In this document: positions 53,425 through 61,709 of the stretch, in pieces | Position numbering within the stretch: position 1 is the stretch's first letter | Layout of the letters: every line of letters starts with the position of its first letter | NCBI GenBank assembly: GCA_029880545.1 | Contig: JAOUOD010000002.1 | Span: forward strand, 1 to 64,000 | From: Gammaproteobacteria bacterium | Lineage (GTDB): Bacteria > Pseudomonadota > Gammaproteobacteria > Acidiferrobacterales > SZUA-150 | Direction: 5' to 3' | DNA: 64,000 nucleotides | Translations under genes and position numbers: made by a program | Notes under the pieces: generated by a model | What the model was told of the DNA's origin: nothing | Database searches by the model: none | Seen by the model: the letters and a program-made list of their open reading frames with translations, nothing else

Positions 53425-56400
53425 TTAACGCTTGCTCCGCCGCAGGCGGGACAACAGCCTCCTCGCCATGTCGCCAAACATTTCTGTCTGGGTCGGGTGC
53501 GGATGAATGGCACGCGCCACCTGCTCCAGCGTCATGTCACCGGCAACCATCATCACGCCTTCGCCGATCAGCGTATCAGCATGGTCAGCAAGGAAATGTA
53601 CGCCGATGATACGGTGCGTATCCTTGTCGGCGACGATCTTGATCATGCCTGAAGTCTCGTTGGTGATCATGGCCTTGGCATCAATGGCCATGGGCGCTTT
53701 CACTTCAACGGGATTCATGCCGCGAGCCTTGGCCTGATCAACCGACAAACCGACAAACGCGGCCTGCGGACGGGTGAAAATCACACCGCAATCCTTGGCA
53801 TCGTCATACGGGAACGGGTGACCGGTCAGAAGATCGGCAACAACGCGTCCCTGCTGGCCGGCCGTGTGGGCCAGCATCAGGCCGCCGATAACGTCGCCCA
53901 CGGCAAAGATATGCGGCACGTTGGTACGACAATATTCATCGACCTTGATAACACCGTTCTCGGCCTTGACGCCACACTTGTCCAGCAGCAACGGTTCCAG
54001 TACCGGGCGCTTGCCAGTAGCGACAATGACATAGTCACACTTGAAGTTCTTGGTCTTGCCCTCGGCGTTTTCATAACTGAGTGTCATATCACCGGGCTTG
54101 CCGGAAATCTTCTTGGCCTTGGCAGATACTTCCAGGGTCAGGTTCTTTTCTTCGTTGAGCAGCGCGGTCAGGTTCTTGGCAATTTCCGGCTCCACTTCTT
54201 TCAGTGGCCGATCAGCCGCTTCCAGTACCGTGACCTTGGCACCGAGATCGGAAAAGATCTGCGCCATCTCAAGACCAATCGCGCCGGCACCTATGACACC
54301 GAGACGCTTGGGCGCATTCTTCAGCGACCAGACGGTATCAGATGTGAGCACGCCCTTGTTGTCGTGGCCATCGATAGGCGGCACAAACGGTGGCGCACCG
54401 GTGGCAATAACCGCGACACCGAACGTTACGGACTTGCCTTTCTTGCCATCACCGGGAATCGCGCGAGCATGCGGATCATCAGAATTGCCGCCGGTATCAA
54501 CAAAAACTGAATGATCCGATTCAAACCGGGCAAAGCCCTGGATGACGTCAATCTTCACACCCTTGTCAGTCTTGAGGGCCATGTCGCCACGAGTTTCGAG
54601 AACAGACTTGCGGGTCTTTTCCAGCTTCGCCCAGGACAGGGTCGGTTTGTTGGTCCCCTGCACACCCAGGTGCGAGTCATGGGCACGATCGCGTACACGA
54701 TCAGCGCCGGCACGCCAGGCCTTGGACGGGATACAGCCGCGCCACAGGCACTCACCGCCGGGGAACGGCGCGTCGTTAATCATGGCCACTTTCTTGCCAT
54801 GCTGGGCAAGATCGCGGGCGCAGTCTTCACCGCCCGGACCGCCGCCGATAACAACAACATCGTAATCCCAGCTACCTTTTGGTATTTCAACCGGGGCAAT
54901 AGCGGGCGCAGAAACAGCTGCTGCTGCCTTCGGCGCTGGCGCCTTGGTAACTGCCAATACCGGGGCCTGGCCGCTGAGCCATACCGGCTGCTCAACAATT
55001 TGCCTGAACACACCCAGGAACTTGGCCGCGTCGGCACCGTTGATAATACGATGGTCAGCCGTCATGGTAACCGGCATGCCTTGCGGGCCGGCGCTGGCAA
55101 TAGCAAAAATCGCTGATGTACCCGGTGTCGGGATCGCATCAAACTGCGCCACGCCGAGCATACCCATGTTGGAAATGGTGAACGTAGGGTTGGAATACTC
55201 ATCAGGCTTCAGGCGACGTGCGCGGGCACGATCAACCAGGTCAGCCCAGTCAGCGCTCAACTGGCCGAGGTCCTTGTTCAATACATCACGCAGTACCGGC
55301 ACCACCAGGCCCATGCCTTCAGTGGATACGGCAATACCCACATCGATCTGGTCGCGCTCGACGATGCGGTCCTCGTGCTGGTACACGGAGTTAACGCCCG
55401 GGAACTGTTCGATAGCCAGGGCGGATGCCTTGGCCAGGGCAACGGTCAACGATACACCCTTGGCCTTGGATTCTGTCTTCAGTGCCGACTCGTCAATATT
55501 GACGGTAACGCGGAACAGCGGCATGGACAGTGAGTATTCCATGTTGTGCGATACCGCTTTTTCCATGGCGGTCATCGGTCGACCTTCACCGGCCACCTGC
55601 AGAATACGCTTGGTAGAACCCTTCTGGATGCTGCTGTTCATGACGTCAGCGGCGACAATCACGCCGCCAGGGCCGCTACCGGCAAGGCCGTTCAGGTCAA
55701 TACCGTGGGCACCGGCCAGTTGCCGTGCGTAGGGTGTCGCCTTGCCTTTACGTGGACGCGGTGCCGGTGAAGCGCCGTGTGGCATGGCCGGAATACGGGT
55801 CTTGGGTTTGGCCGTGCCATGGGGCTCGGACTTGGGCTTGGCGGTCGGGGCAACCGGGGTTGGAGCGGAAGCGCCTGTCTTGGAACTGTCTACCACCTGG
55901 TCCTTGTTCTCGACAAGATAGGCAATAGGCTCGCCAACAGGCACTACGCTATCAACTTCCAGCAAAGGACCAGACAGGTAGCCTTCACGGAACACTTCAG
56001 CGTCCATAACCGCCTTGTCGGTTTCCACCGTGGCGACAACCGTGCCACGCTCAACAAAATCACCGATACTCTTTTCCCAGCTGACCAGGGTACCTTCGGT
56101 CATGGTGTCAGAAAGCTGCGGCATCTTGATGGCATAGGCGCCTTCTGTCGGCGCACCCTGCTCTTCTGCTACCGGTTCGGACACTTCCGGTTCGGCCGCC
56201 GCCACCGGTACATTACCGCCCTCAATAACAGCATCAGACGATGCCACCAGCTTGGCCATGGCGCCACCAACCGGGATCACGTCGCCCTCGGCTGCCAGCG
56301 GGCCGGAGAGATAGCCCTCGCGGAACACCTCGACATCCATGATGGCCTTGTCAGTTTCGACAGTGGCGACAACCGTGCCACGCTCAATGTAATCGCCGAC

Positions 56401-56481
56401 CTGCTTCTCCCAGCTTACGACGGTACCTTCTTCCATCGTATCGGAGAGCTGCGGCATCTTTATAATGTATTCATCTGCCAT
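53425..56481 (-). CDS. Pyruvate dehydrogenase E2-E3 fusion (dihydrolipoyl acetyltransferase-dihydrolipoamide dehydrogenase)
   Basis: One chain of 1018 residues. Two lipoyl domains (lipoyl Lys45 and Lys156, both in ETDKA) come first, then a peripheral-subunit-binding domain (about 247-283), and the E2 catalytic domain (about 300-515) with MTADHRIINGADAAKFL. An Ala/Pro linker leads to a complete E3 (about 550-1018): FAD loop VVVIGGGPGGEDC, redox disulfide GGECLWRGCIPSK, NAD loop GVIGAGAIGLEMAQ and His-Glu pair in HPHPTQTE. The 'NGADAA' ending of the E2 motif recalls plastid/cyanobacterial E2. ATG 56481 fits homology; GTG 56493 is an alternative. Third gene of the operon. Confidence 0.93.
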   Translation of the reverse strand: MADEYIIKMPQLSDTMEEGTVVSWEKQVGDYIERGTVVATVETDKAIMDVEVFREGYLSGPLAAEGDVIPVGGAMAKLVASSDAVIEGGNVPVAAAEPEVSEPVAEEQGAPTEGAYAIKMPQLSDTMTEGTLVSWEKSIGDFVERGTVVATVETDKAVMDAEVFREGYLSGPLLEVDSVVPVGEPIAYLVENKDQVVDSSKTGASAPTPVAPTAKPKSEPHGTAKPKTRIPAMPHGASPAPRPRKGKATPYARQLAGAHGIDLNGLAGSGPGGVIVAADVMNSSIQKGSTKRILQVAGEGRPMTAMEKAVSHNMEYSLSMPLFRVTVNIDESALKTESKAKGVSLTVALAKASALAIEQFPGVNSVYQHEDRIVERDQIDVGIAVSTEGMGLVVPVLRDVLNKDLGQLSADWADLVDRARARRLKPDEYSNPTFTISNMGMLGVAQFDAIPTPGTSAIFAIASAGPQGMPVTMTADHRIINGADAAKFLGVFRQIVEQPVWLSGQAPVLAVTKAPAPKAAAAVSAPAIAPVEIPKGSWDYDVVVIGGGPGGEDCARDLAQHGKKVAMINDAPFPGGECLWRGCIPSKAWRAGADRVRDRAHDSHLGVQGTNKPTLSWAKLEKTRKSVLETRGDMALKTDKGVKIDVIQGFARFESDHSVFVDTGGNSDDPHARAIPGDGKKGKSVTFGVAVIATGAPPFVPPIDGHDNKGVLTSDTVWSLKNAPKRLGVIGAGAIGLEMAQIFSDLGAKVTVLEAADRPLKEVEPEIAKNLTALLNEEKNLTLEVSAKAKKISGKPGDMTLSYENAEGKTKNFKCDYVIVATGKRPVLEPLLLDKCGVKAENGVIKVDEYCRTNVPHIFAVGDVIGGLMLAHTAGQQGRVVADLLTGHPFPYDDAKDCGVIFTRPQAAFVGLSVDQAKARGMNPVEVKAPMAIDAKAMITNETSGMIKIVADKDTHRIIGVHFLADHADTLIGEGVMMVAGDMTLEQVARAIHPHPTQTEMFGDMARRLLSRLRRSKR

Positions 56482-56533
56482 TTTCTGACTCACAACCTTT
56501 CAGTTTAGTTAGCAGTTAGCAAACAACCGGCTA

Positions 56534-57514
56534 CTAAATCTTGCCCATTACCTTTAATGCACCCTGGTAGACGTCATCCGCATCGGGAATGGCGGCTTTT
56601 TCCAGCTTGGCATTGAACGGGACAGGAACGTCGGCAGCATGGATACGCACAGGCTGTGCGTCCAGTGCATAGAAACAGTCTTCGATCACAGTTGCCATGA
56701 TTTCCGCACCCACGCCCACCGGTGCTTCGTCTTCTTCAGCAACCAGGAAACGATGGGTCTTTTCTACGGAACGGCGAATGGTTTCGCGATCAAGCGGCTT
56801 CAGTGAGCGCAGGTCCAGGACTTCGGCGCTGATCCCGTCCGCTTCCAGACGCTTGGCCGCTTCCAGGCACAGGTGAACCGAATAGTTGTAACCAATCAAC
56901 GTAATGTCGGTACCTTCACGCACGATCTCCGCGCCTTCCAGCGGACGGAAAAATTCTTCATCAGGAATCTCTTCCTTCAGGTTATACATGCGCTCATGCT
57001 CGATGATGATGACCGGGTCATTGGAGCGTACGGCTGACTTGAGCATGCCATAGGCATCCAGCGGGCCACGTGGTGTCACCACACGCAGGCCGGAGGTGGA
57101 CATGAACATGCGCGCCAGTCGTGCAGAATGCTGTGCCGCCAGCTGGTGCGCTGTACCGCCAGGGGTGCGCAATACGATCGGGCACTGCAATTGGCCGCCG
57201 GACATATAGCGAATCTTGGCGGCGGCGTTAACAATGGTATCAAGCGCCAGCAGCGCAAAGTTAATAGACATGATTTCAATGATCGGGCGCATACCAATCA
57301 TGGAAGCGCCGATACCGATACCGGTATAGGAGTTTTCGGAAATCGGTGTATCGATAATGCGGTCGGCGCCGTACTTCTCCCACAGGCCAGAAGTGGCTTT
57401 GTAGGTACCGCCGGCAACGCCGATATCCTCACCCATGGCAATGACCATCTTGTCGTTTGCCATTTCCTCGTCATGGGCACGACGGATCGCTTCCCAGTAT
57501 GCTGTTTCTGCCAT
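56534..57514 (-). CDS. pdhB: Pyruvate dehydrogenase E1 component, beta subunit
   Basis: The 326-residue beta subunit has the family blocks MGEDIGVAGGTYKATSGLWE, ISENSYTGIGIGASMIGM, TPGGTAHQLAAQHSARL and SLKPLDRETIRRSVEKT. With E1 alpha it forms the alpha2-beta2 thiamine-diphosphate enzyme that decarboxylates pyruvate and acetylates the lipoyl arms of E2. It starts 17 bases after E1 alpha and ends about 50 bases before the E2-E3 gene. Pyruvate rather than a branched-chain acid is inferred from overall resemblance. Confidence 0.95.
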   Translation of the reverse strand: MAETAYWEAIRRAHDEEMANDKMVIAMGEDIGVAGGTYKATSGLWEKYGADRIIDTPISENSYTGIGIGASMIGMRPIIEIMSINFALLALDTIVNAAAKIRYMSGGQLQCPIVLRTPGGTAHQLAAQHSARLARMFMSTSGLRVVTPRGPLDAYGMLKSAVRSNDPVIIIEHERMYNLKEEIPDEEFFRPLEGAEIVREGTDITLIGYNYSVHLCLEAAKRLEADGISAEVLDLRSLKPLDRETIRRSVEKTHRFLVAEEDEAPVGVGAEIMATVIEDCFYALDAQPVRIHAADVPVPFNAKLEKAAIPDADDVYQGALKVMGKI

Positions 57515-57531
57515 ATTTATATCTCCCGTCC

Positions 57532-58545
57532 TTACTGTTGCAGCGGGCCGATCCAGCGCGGATCGGGGTTATCATCAAGTACGTAACGATCCAGTTCTTC
57601 AACCTTCGGTTCCGGACTTTCCTCGGCAAACTTGACGATATCGTTTTCGATTTCGTTGTCGATTTCCTTTTCCATTGCCTTGATGTCGTCGGCGGTCAAT
57701 ACACCGGCATCAATCAGGCGCTGGCTGTAGATTCTGATCGGGTCACGCTTTTCCCATTCCAGTTCTTCGTCGCGGGTACGGTAACCCTTGGCATCAGACA
57801 TGGAGTGACCACGGAAACGGTAAGTCATGAATTCAATGAAGTACGGCTTGCTTTCCTTGCGCACGTAGTTAACAGCCTTCTCGGCTTCAGCCATAACAAT
57901 ATCAATGTCCATGCCGTCGTGCTGGCTGGACTTCATGTTGTAGGCCGTATCCACACGCTTGTACTGATCCTTCTGTGCCGTGGAGCGGCTGATCTCGGTA
58001 CCGATGGCATACTGGTTGTTTTCGCAAACAAACAGCACCGGCAGGTTCCAGACAGAAGCCATGTTCATGGTTTCATGGAACGTGCCCTGGTTGTTGGCAC
58101 CATCACCAAGGAAACAGATGGCGATCTGGCCGCTGCCCTTGTGCTTGGCGCCCAGCGCCAGGCCGGCGGCCAGCGGGAACGGTTGTCCAACCAGTGCGTA
58201 ACCACCCATGAAATTCTGGCTGGCGTCGAAAATATGCATGGAACCGCCACGACCCTTGGACGAACCGGTTTCCTTTCCATACAACTCGGCCATGACTTCG
58301 CGCGCCGGGGCGCCGGTCTTGATGGCATGAATGTGATCGCGGTAGCCGGTGATTACGTAATCGTTTTTCTCACCCTGGCCGACTACAGCCTTTTCAAGAA
58401 CACCAGTGGCGACCGCTTCCTGGCCTGAGTACAGGTGCAGGAATCCACCGATTTTGCGTTCCATGTAGGCTTCGAAGGTGCGATCCTCGAAGCGACGATA
58501 AAAAATCATTTCGCGCAGCAAGCGCTTCTGGTCTTCTTTGTTCAT
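57532..58545 (-). CDS. pdhA: Pyruvate dehydrogenase E1 component, alpha subunit
   Basis: The 337-residue alpha subunit has the thiamine-diphosphate motif GDGANNQGTFHETMNMAS...ENN, GYRDHIHAIKTG, GRGGSMHIF and the phosphorylation-loop region YRFRGHSMSDAKGYRT. I chose ATG 58545, with AGGGAG seven bases before it and a normal N-terminus (NKEDQKRLLREM); GTG/ATG at 58623 would add 26 residues reading through that site. First gene of the E1alpha-E1beta-E2E3 operon. Confidence 0.95.
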   Translation of the reverse strand: MNKEDQKRLLREMIFYRRFEDRTFEAYMERKIGGFLHLYSGQEAVATGVLEKAVVGQGEKNDYVITGYRDHIHAIKTGAPAREVMAELYGKETGSSKGRGGSMHIFDASQNFMGGYALVGQPFPLAAGLALGAKHKGSGQIAICFLGDGANNQGTFHETMNMASVWNLPVLFVCENNQYAIGTEISRSTAQKDQYKRVDTAYNMKSSQHDGMDIDIVMAEAEKAVNYVRKESKPYFIEFMTYRFRGHSMSDAKGYRTRDEELEWEKRDPIRIYSQRLIDAGVLTADDIKAMEKEIDNEIENDIVKFAEESPEPKVEELDRYVLDDNPDPRWIGPLQQ

Positions 58546-59006
58546 GGGTCTCCCTGATGCGTCTCTTGGTGGGGGGAACCTAATATATTCAGGTTTTACC
58601 AGATTGTATTTGGGCCAGATCAAGCGTTTGGAACACTGACAGGCGGTGTTTAAAGCGCCGGTATGATCGTGGTTTTGTGGAGTTAGGTCAAGATCGGCAC
58701 AAAATCACGTGTTTTTCGTGCATTTACAAAACCCCTGGTTTACGACAAAAACGTTGATTTCTGCACAATAGCGCCTTTTAGATGCCTGTTATCCAAATTT
58801 AAGCGCAATTACCTGCGCGTTTTTGTGCATAATCTTCAACACTGGATTTCATGGCCGCTGGAATAAAATCGACACCGCAACTGTTCATACCATATTAATA
58901 CTCAAAGCCATAACAATCGGCCAATAAATATTTTTTCCGACGGACGGCCATACCGACCGAGGATTGCCCTTTCGAGCGACTACAACCAGGTAAGGAGACC
59001 ATCAAC
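58546..59006. other. Divergent promoter region of pdhA and the DOMON gene
   Basis: No gene. AT-rich segments around 58735-58830 probably contain the promoters. AAGGAG at 58993 serves the DOMON gene. No clear operator or riboswitch was recognised. Confidence 0.45.
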
Positions 59007-59597
59007 ATGAATATGAAACTGCCACGCACATCCACCGCCGGTATTGTCCTGCTCGCGTTGTTGCAATCTTCCTGCGGGGGCAGCAATGGCAGCAGTGACA
59101 ATATCTCTGGCGCGCCGAATATCTTTACACCTACCGTAACTATCGACACCAATGGGTTCAATGTTGCCAGCATTCCCTTTTCTGCATCTAGCACGGGGGT
59201 GCTGAAATGGAAAATTACCGGCACCGATATTTCTTTCCAGATCAGCTGCACCACGACCGGTTGGGTGGGAATGGGCATTAACCCGTCGGGCTCCATGACC
59301 GGGGCCGATATTGTCATGGGGTATGTAACAACCGGGGCAACCGTGGAAGACATGCACGCTACCGGTTTTTTTGCACCGACAACGGATATTACCAATCACC
59401 TTTCAGGCGTATCCGGCACAGAAATCGCCGGGACGACAGAACTGGTATTTACGCGGGCACTGGATACCGCAGACAGCCAGGACAAAGTCCTGGTCGCGGG
59501 GCAGGACACGATCATGCTGTTTGCCTGTGGACCCGGTGGTGCCGACAACTTCATGACCCAGCATCAACACAAGGCCGCGCTCAAGATCAACCTGTGA
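59007..59597 (+). CDS. DOMON-domain lipoprotein
   Basis: The 196-residue protein has a lipobox (LLQSSC, Cys23) and a Gly/Ser-rich linker. A DOMON domain (about 60-190) follows with TGWVGMGINPSGSMTGADIV and TTELVFTRALDT. DOMON domains bind heme or sugars and are often linked to cytochrome b561-type electron transfer. It is probably anchored in the outer membrane or periplasmic face. AAGGAG precedes ATG 59007. It stands alone in its transcript as far as visible. Confidence 0.85.
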   Translation: MNMKLPRTSTAGIVLLALLQSSCGGSNGSSDNISGAPNIFTPTVTIDTNGFNVASIPFSASSTGVLKWKITGTDISFQISCTTTGWVGMGINPSGSMTGADIVMGYVTTGATVEDMHATGFFAPTTDITNHLSGVSGTEIAGTTELVFTRALDTADSQDKVLVAGQDTIMLFACGPGGADNFMTQHQHKAALKINL

Positions 59598-59616
59598 CGC
59601 CAACCCGGCGGGGCCA

Positions 59617-59637
59617 ACAGCCCCAAACCGGGGCTGT
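59617..59637. terminator. Hairpin after the DOMON gene
   Basis: ACAGCCCC (59617-59624) pairs with GGGGCTGT (59630-59637) around a 5-base loop. A T-run is missing, so termination is likely but not certain. Confidence 0.55.
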
Positions 59638-59815
59638 CATGCGTGACTGGTATCGCCTGCCCTCCTTACCCCAGCTTTTTTGGGCCTAAACGGACCGTCA
59701 AATAGCTGTCGCTCGCTTGAATTTCTCAGGATTCTCCCTTAGGCTTTGCCACCAATCAAATTAGTCAACTTTTATAATCGATTCGATTCATTAACCCCGT
59801 AAGAGGAAAAACCAC

Positions 59816-59920
59816 ATGAAGAACCCACTGGATTCCATCACCGGTACGATTGTATCCGGTCTGATCCTGACCGTTATTCTTTATTATGTTGTGCGCAACT
59901 TCCTGATTGCTGCCGGCTAA
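59816..59920 (+). CDS. 34-residue single-helix membrane peptide
   Basis: ATG 59816 follows AAGAGGAAAA by a normal distance, and a TATAAT lies 38 bases upstream (59773-59778). The product (MKNPLDSITGTIVSGLILTV then ILYYVVRNFLIAAG) is one transmembrane helix with a short cytosolic start. The next gene, 86 bases downstream, encodes a PuuD-like membrane protein. The peptide could be a small subunit of that protein, but this is inference. It resembles no family I can name. Confidence 0.6.
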   Translation: MKNPLDSITGTIVSGLILTVILYYVVRNFLIAAG

Positions 59921-60006
59921 ATAAAAACACGCGCATAAAGCGAATAACAGACACCCTGTTCCCGGGCGAGCCAAGGCTTCCCGGATGATTCTGGAGAAAG
60001 AAAACC

Positions 60007-60501
60007 ATGGAAATCTATCTTGTATTTGACCGCTGGCTGCACGTAATGGCTGGTATTACCTGGATTGGCCTGCTGTACTATTTTAATTTCGTACAGGTAC
60101 CCGGCCTCGGCAAGGCAAAGGCCGACGGCACCGCTGCCGGCATTACCAAGCACATCGCTCCACGCGCACTGCTGTGGTTCCGTTGGGCAGCCCTGGTGAC
60201 CTGGCTGACCGGTTTCTCCTACCTGCACGGCCTGGGAATTGCCGCTGACGCGTTCCTGCTTAAAGGCAATGCATCCATCATCGGCATGGGCGCCTGGTTG
60301 GGCACCATCATGCTGTTCAACGTATGGGTCCTGATCTGGCCAAACCAGAAAAAGGTTCTGGGCATGGTCGAAGCGTCTGATGAAGAAAAAGCCCGTTCCG
60401 CACGCGTTGCACTACTGGCTTCACGCACCAACACCATGCTGTCTATCCCGATGGCGTTTTTCATGGTGGCAGGTCCACACGGCGCAGTTCTGTTCTCATA
60501 A
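60007..60501 (+). CDS. PuuD-like membrane protein (urate hydroxylase membrane domain)
   Basis: The 164-residue protein has four membrane segments and the pattern RWLHVMAGITWIGLLYYFNFVQ with conserved His and Trp, followed by RALLWFRWAALVTWLTG. This is the N-terminal domain of the PuuD urate hydroxylase family, but the C-terminal cytochrome c domain of full PuuD is absent. No purine-catabolism genes are close. Heme binding by the His residues is possible. A perfect 16-bp terminator follows. Confidence 0.8.
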   Translation: MEIYLVFDRWLHVMAGITWIGLLYYFNFVQVPGLGKAKADGTAAGITKHIAPRALLWFRWAALVTWLTGFSYLHGLGIAADAFLLKGNASIIGMGAWLGTIMLFNVWVLIWPNQKKVLGMVEASDEEKARSARVALLASRTNTMLSIPMAFFMVAGPHGAVLFS

Positions 60502-60521
60502 GAACTTCAGGTGCTGAACCA

Positions 60522-60562
60522 AAAAGCCCGGCCCGGATCATGATTCCGGGCCGGGCTTTTTT
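60522..60562. terminator. Bidirectional terminator with 16-bp perfect stem
   Basis: AAAAGCCCGGCCCGGA (60522-60537) pairs fully with 60545-60560 around a 7-base loop, with T-runs on both strands. It separates the convergent PuuD-like and hydrolase-fold genes. Confidence 0.95.
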
Positions 60563-60584
60563 ATGACCAGTTGCTTCTCCCGGG

Positions 60585-61469
60585 CTACCTGAGGTGCTTG
60601 TATATAAATGCAGCGGCGCGCTGATTGGCATCTTTCGATGCCAGGTCATCGGCAAAGGTGCGAACATTGTCCGGCCGGAAATCGAATCCGCGACCGACGC
60701 CTGGATAAATTACCAGGGTGGCGTCGCGGTTTTTCTCCTTGAGTGATTTCGTTGCCGATTCGATCGCGCGGCGACGCTGGTACTGCTCGTCTTCGCCAAT
60801 AAAGATCAGGGCCGGAACCTTCAGTTCATCCGCTTCCGGCGCATAACCGTATACCTGTGACGGCTCGGGTGCATTGGGATCCTGCATATGCGGATACCAG
60901 GAAACATAACAGGCCACGCCTTTTTCCTGCGCCTTTTTGGTGACAGCCGCCTTAAGCGTGTAGTAACCGCCGCGTGTATGCGAAACCAGGCAGGTCTTGC
61001 GGCTGCTGATATCCTTGCGCTTTAGCACAACCGGTACGCCGTTGGCCACATCGTCTTCAATCGTGTAGTCGTGTTCGTAGGGCAGCGGGTCCATAAAGCG
61101 TGAACCGTAAATATCCGGCGCTACCACGACAAGGCCACGTGCGGCCAGGCGGCGGACCTTGGCCTGGATCAGGTCATCCAGTCCACGACGACCATGCACG
61201 AATAAAATGCCCGGGTATTTCCTGGTGTCCGCCGGCCGGGCCACCATGGCCCGGATCTCGTTGTCGCCACTCTTGTAATTGATCCACTCAGTTCTGACCT
61301 TGTGATTGGCGACCGGCTCCAGTGCGCCCTGCTCCCACCAGCTGGCATCCCACCACCATTGCTCTCGGGCATTATATTTTGCCGGCTCGTGCGCCCAGCC
61401 AGCAGCACTTGCCAACAACACGAGAACCATGGTCACACCAGTCAGCAGTTTCGGAGTGTTTCGATTCAT
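60585..61469 (-). CDS. Exported dienelactone-hydrolase-fold protein lacking the catalytic residues
   Basis: The 294-residue protein starts at ATG 61469 with a signal peptide (about 10-26, GVTMVLVLLASAAGWA). It carries an alpha/beta-hydrolase core (PGILFVHGRRGLDDLIQ, VVVAPDIYGSRF). The nucleophile elbow, normally GxCxGG or GxSxGG, reads SHTRGG, with Thr in the nucleophile position. The usual terminal GHGF His is Arg (PGVGRGFDF). The acid region GEDEQY remains. It is probably not a classical hydrolase and may bind a ligand or act by another mechanism. It is periplasmic by its signal. Confidence 0.82.
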   Translation of the reverse strand: MNRNTPKLLTGVTMVLVLLASAAGWAHEPAKYNAREQWWWDASWWEQGALEPVANHKVRTEWINYKSGDNEIRAMVARPADTRKYPGILFVHGRRGLDDLIQAKVRRLAARGLVVVAPDIYGSRFMDPLPYEHDYTIEDDVANGVPVVLKRKDISSRKTCLVSHTRGGYYTLKAAVTKKAQEKGVACYVSWYPHMQDPNAPEPSQVYGYAPEADELKVPALIFIGEDEQYQRRRAIESATKSLKEKNRDATLVIYPGVGRGFDFRPDNVRTFADDLASKDANQRAAAFIYKHLR

Positions 61470-61614
61470 AAATTCCACCCTTGTAGAATGTGCAGTCTTC
61501 TTTGGGACGAATACAGCCTCCATTATAATCCGTTTTTGTCAGCCCCACGGGCGCGACTCCCGGGAGAATCCGGAGTATCCGGATTTACCACCAAAAAACA
61601 GCAAGTTAATCCAC

Positions 61615-61643
61615 TTGGCAGACGATGGAAAACTCATTAGAAT
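61615..61643 (+). promoter_or_regulatory. Sigma-70-type promoter of argD
   Basis: TTGGCA (61615-61620) and TAGAAT (61638-61643) are separated by exactly 17 bases. Transcription would start near 61650, giving a leader of about 60 bases with the hairpin at 61665. Confidence 0.6.
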
Positions 61644-61664
61644 TTGCTGTTTCCGATTTCAAAT

Positions 61665-61693
61665 GGCGCCTGTTTGGGGCGCCTTTGCTTTTT
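61665..61693 (+). terminator. Leader hairpin with T-rich tail before argD (possible attenuator)
   Basis: GGCGCC (61665-61670) pairs with GGCGCC (61678-61683), followed by TTTGCTTTTT. It lies between the predicted promoter and the argD start, so transcripts must read through it. It could limit argD expression or be the end of an upstream RNA. Confidence 0.5.
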
Positions 61694-61709
61694 AGGGATA
61701 AAAGACGTC

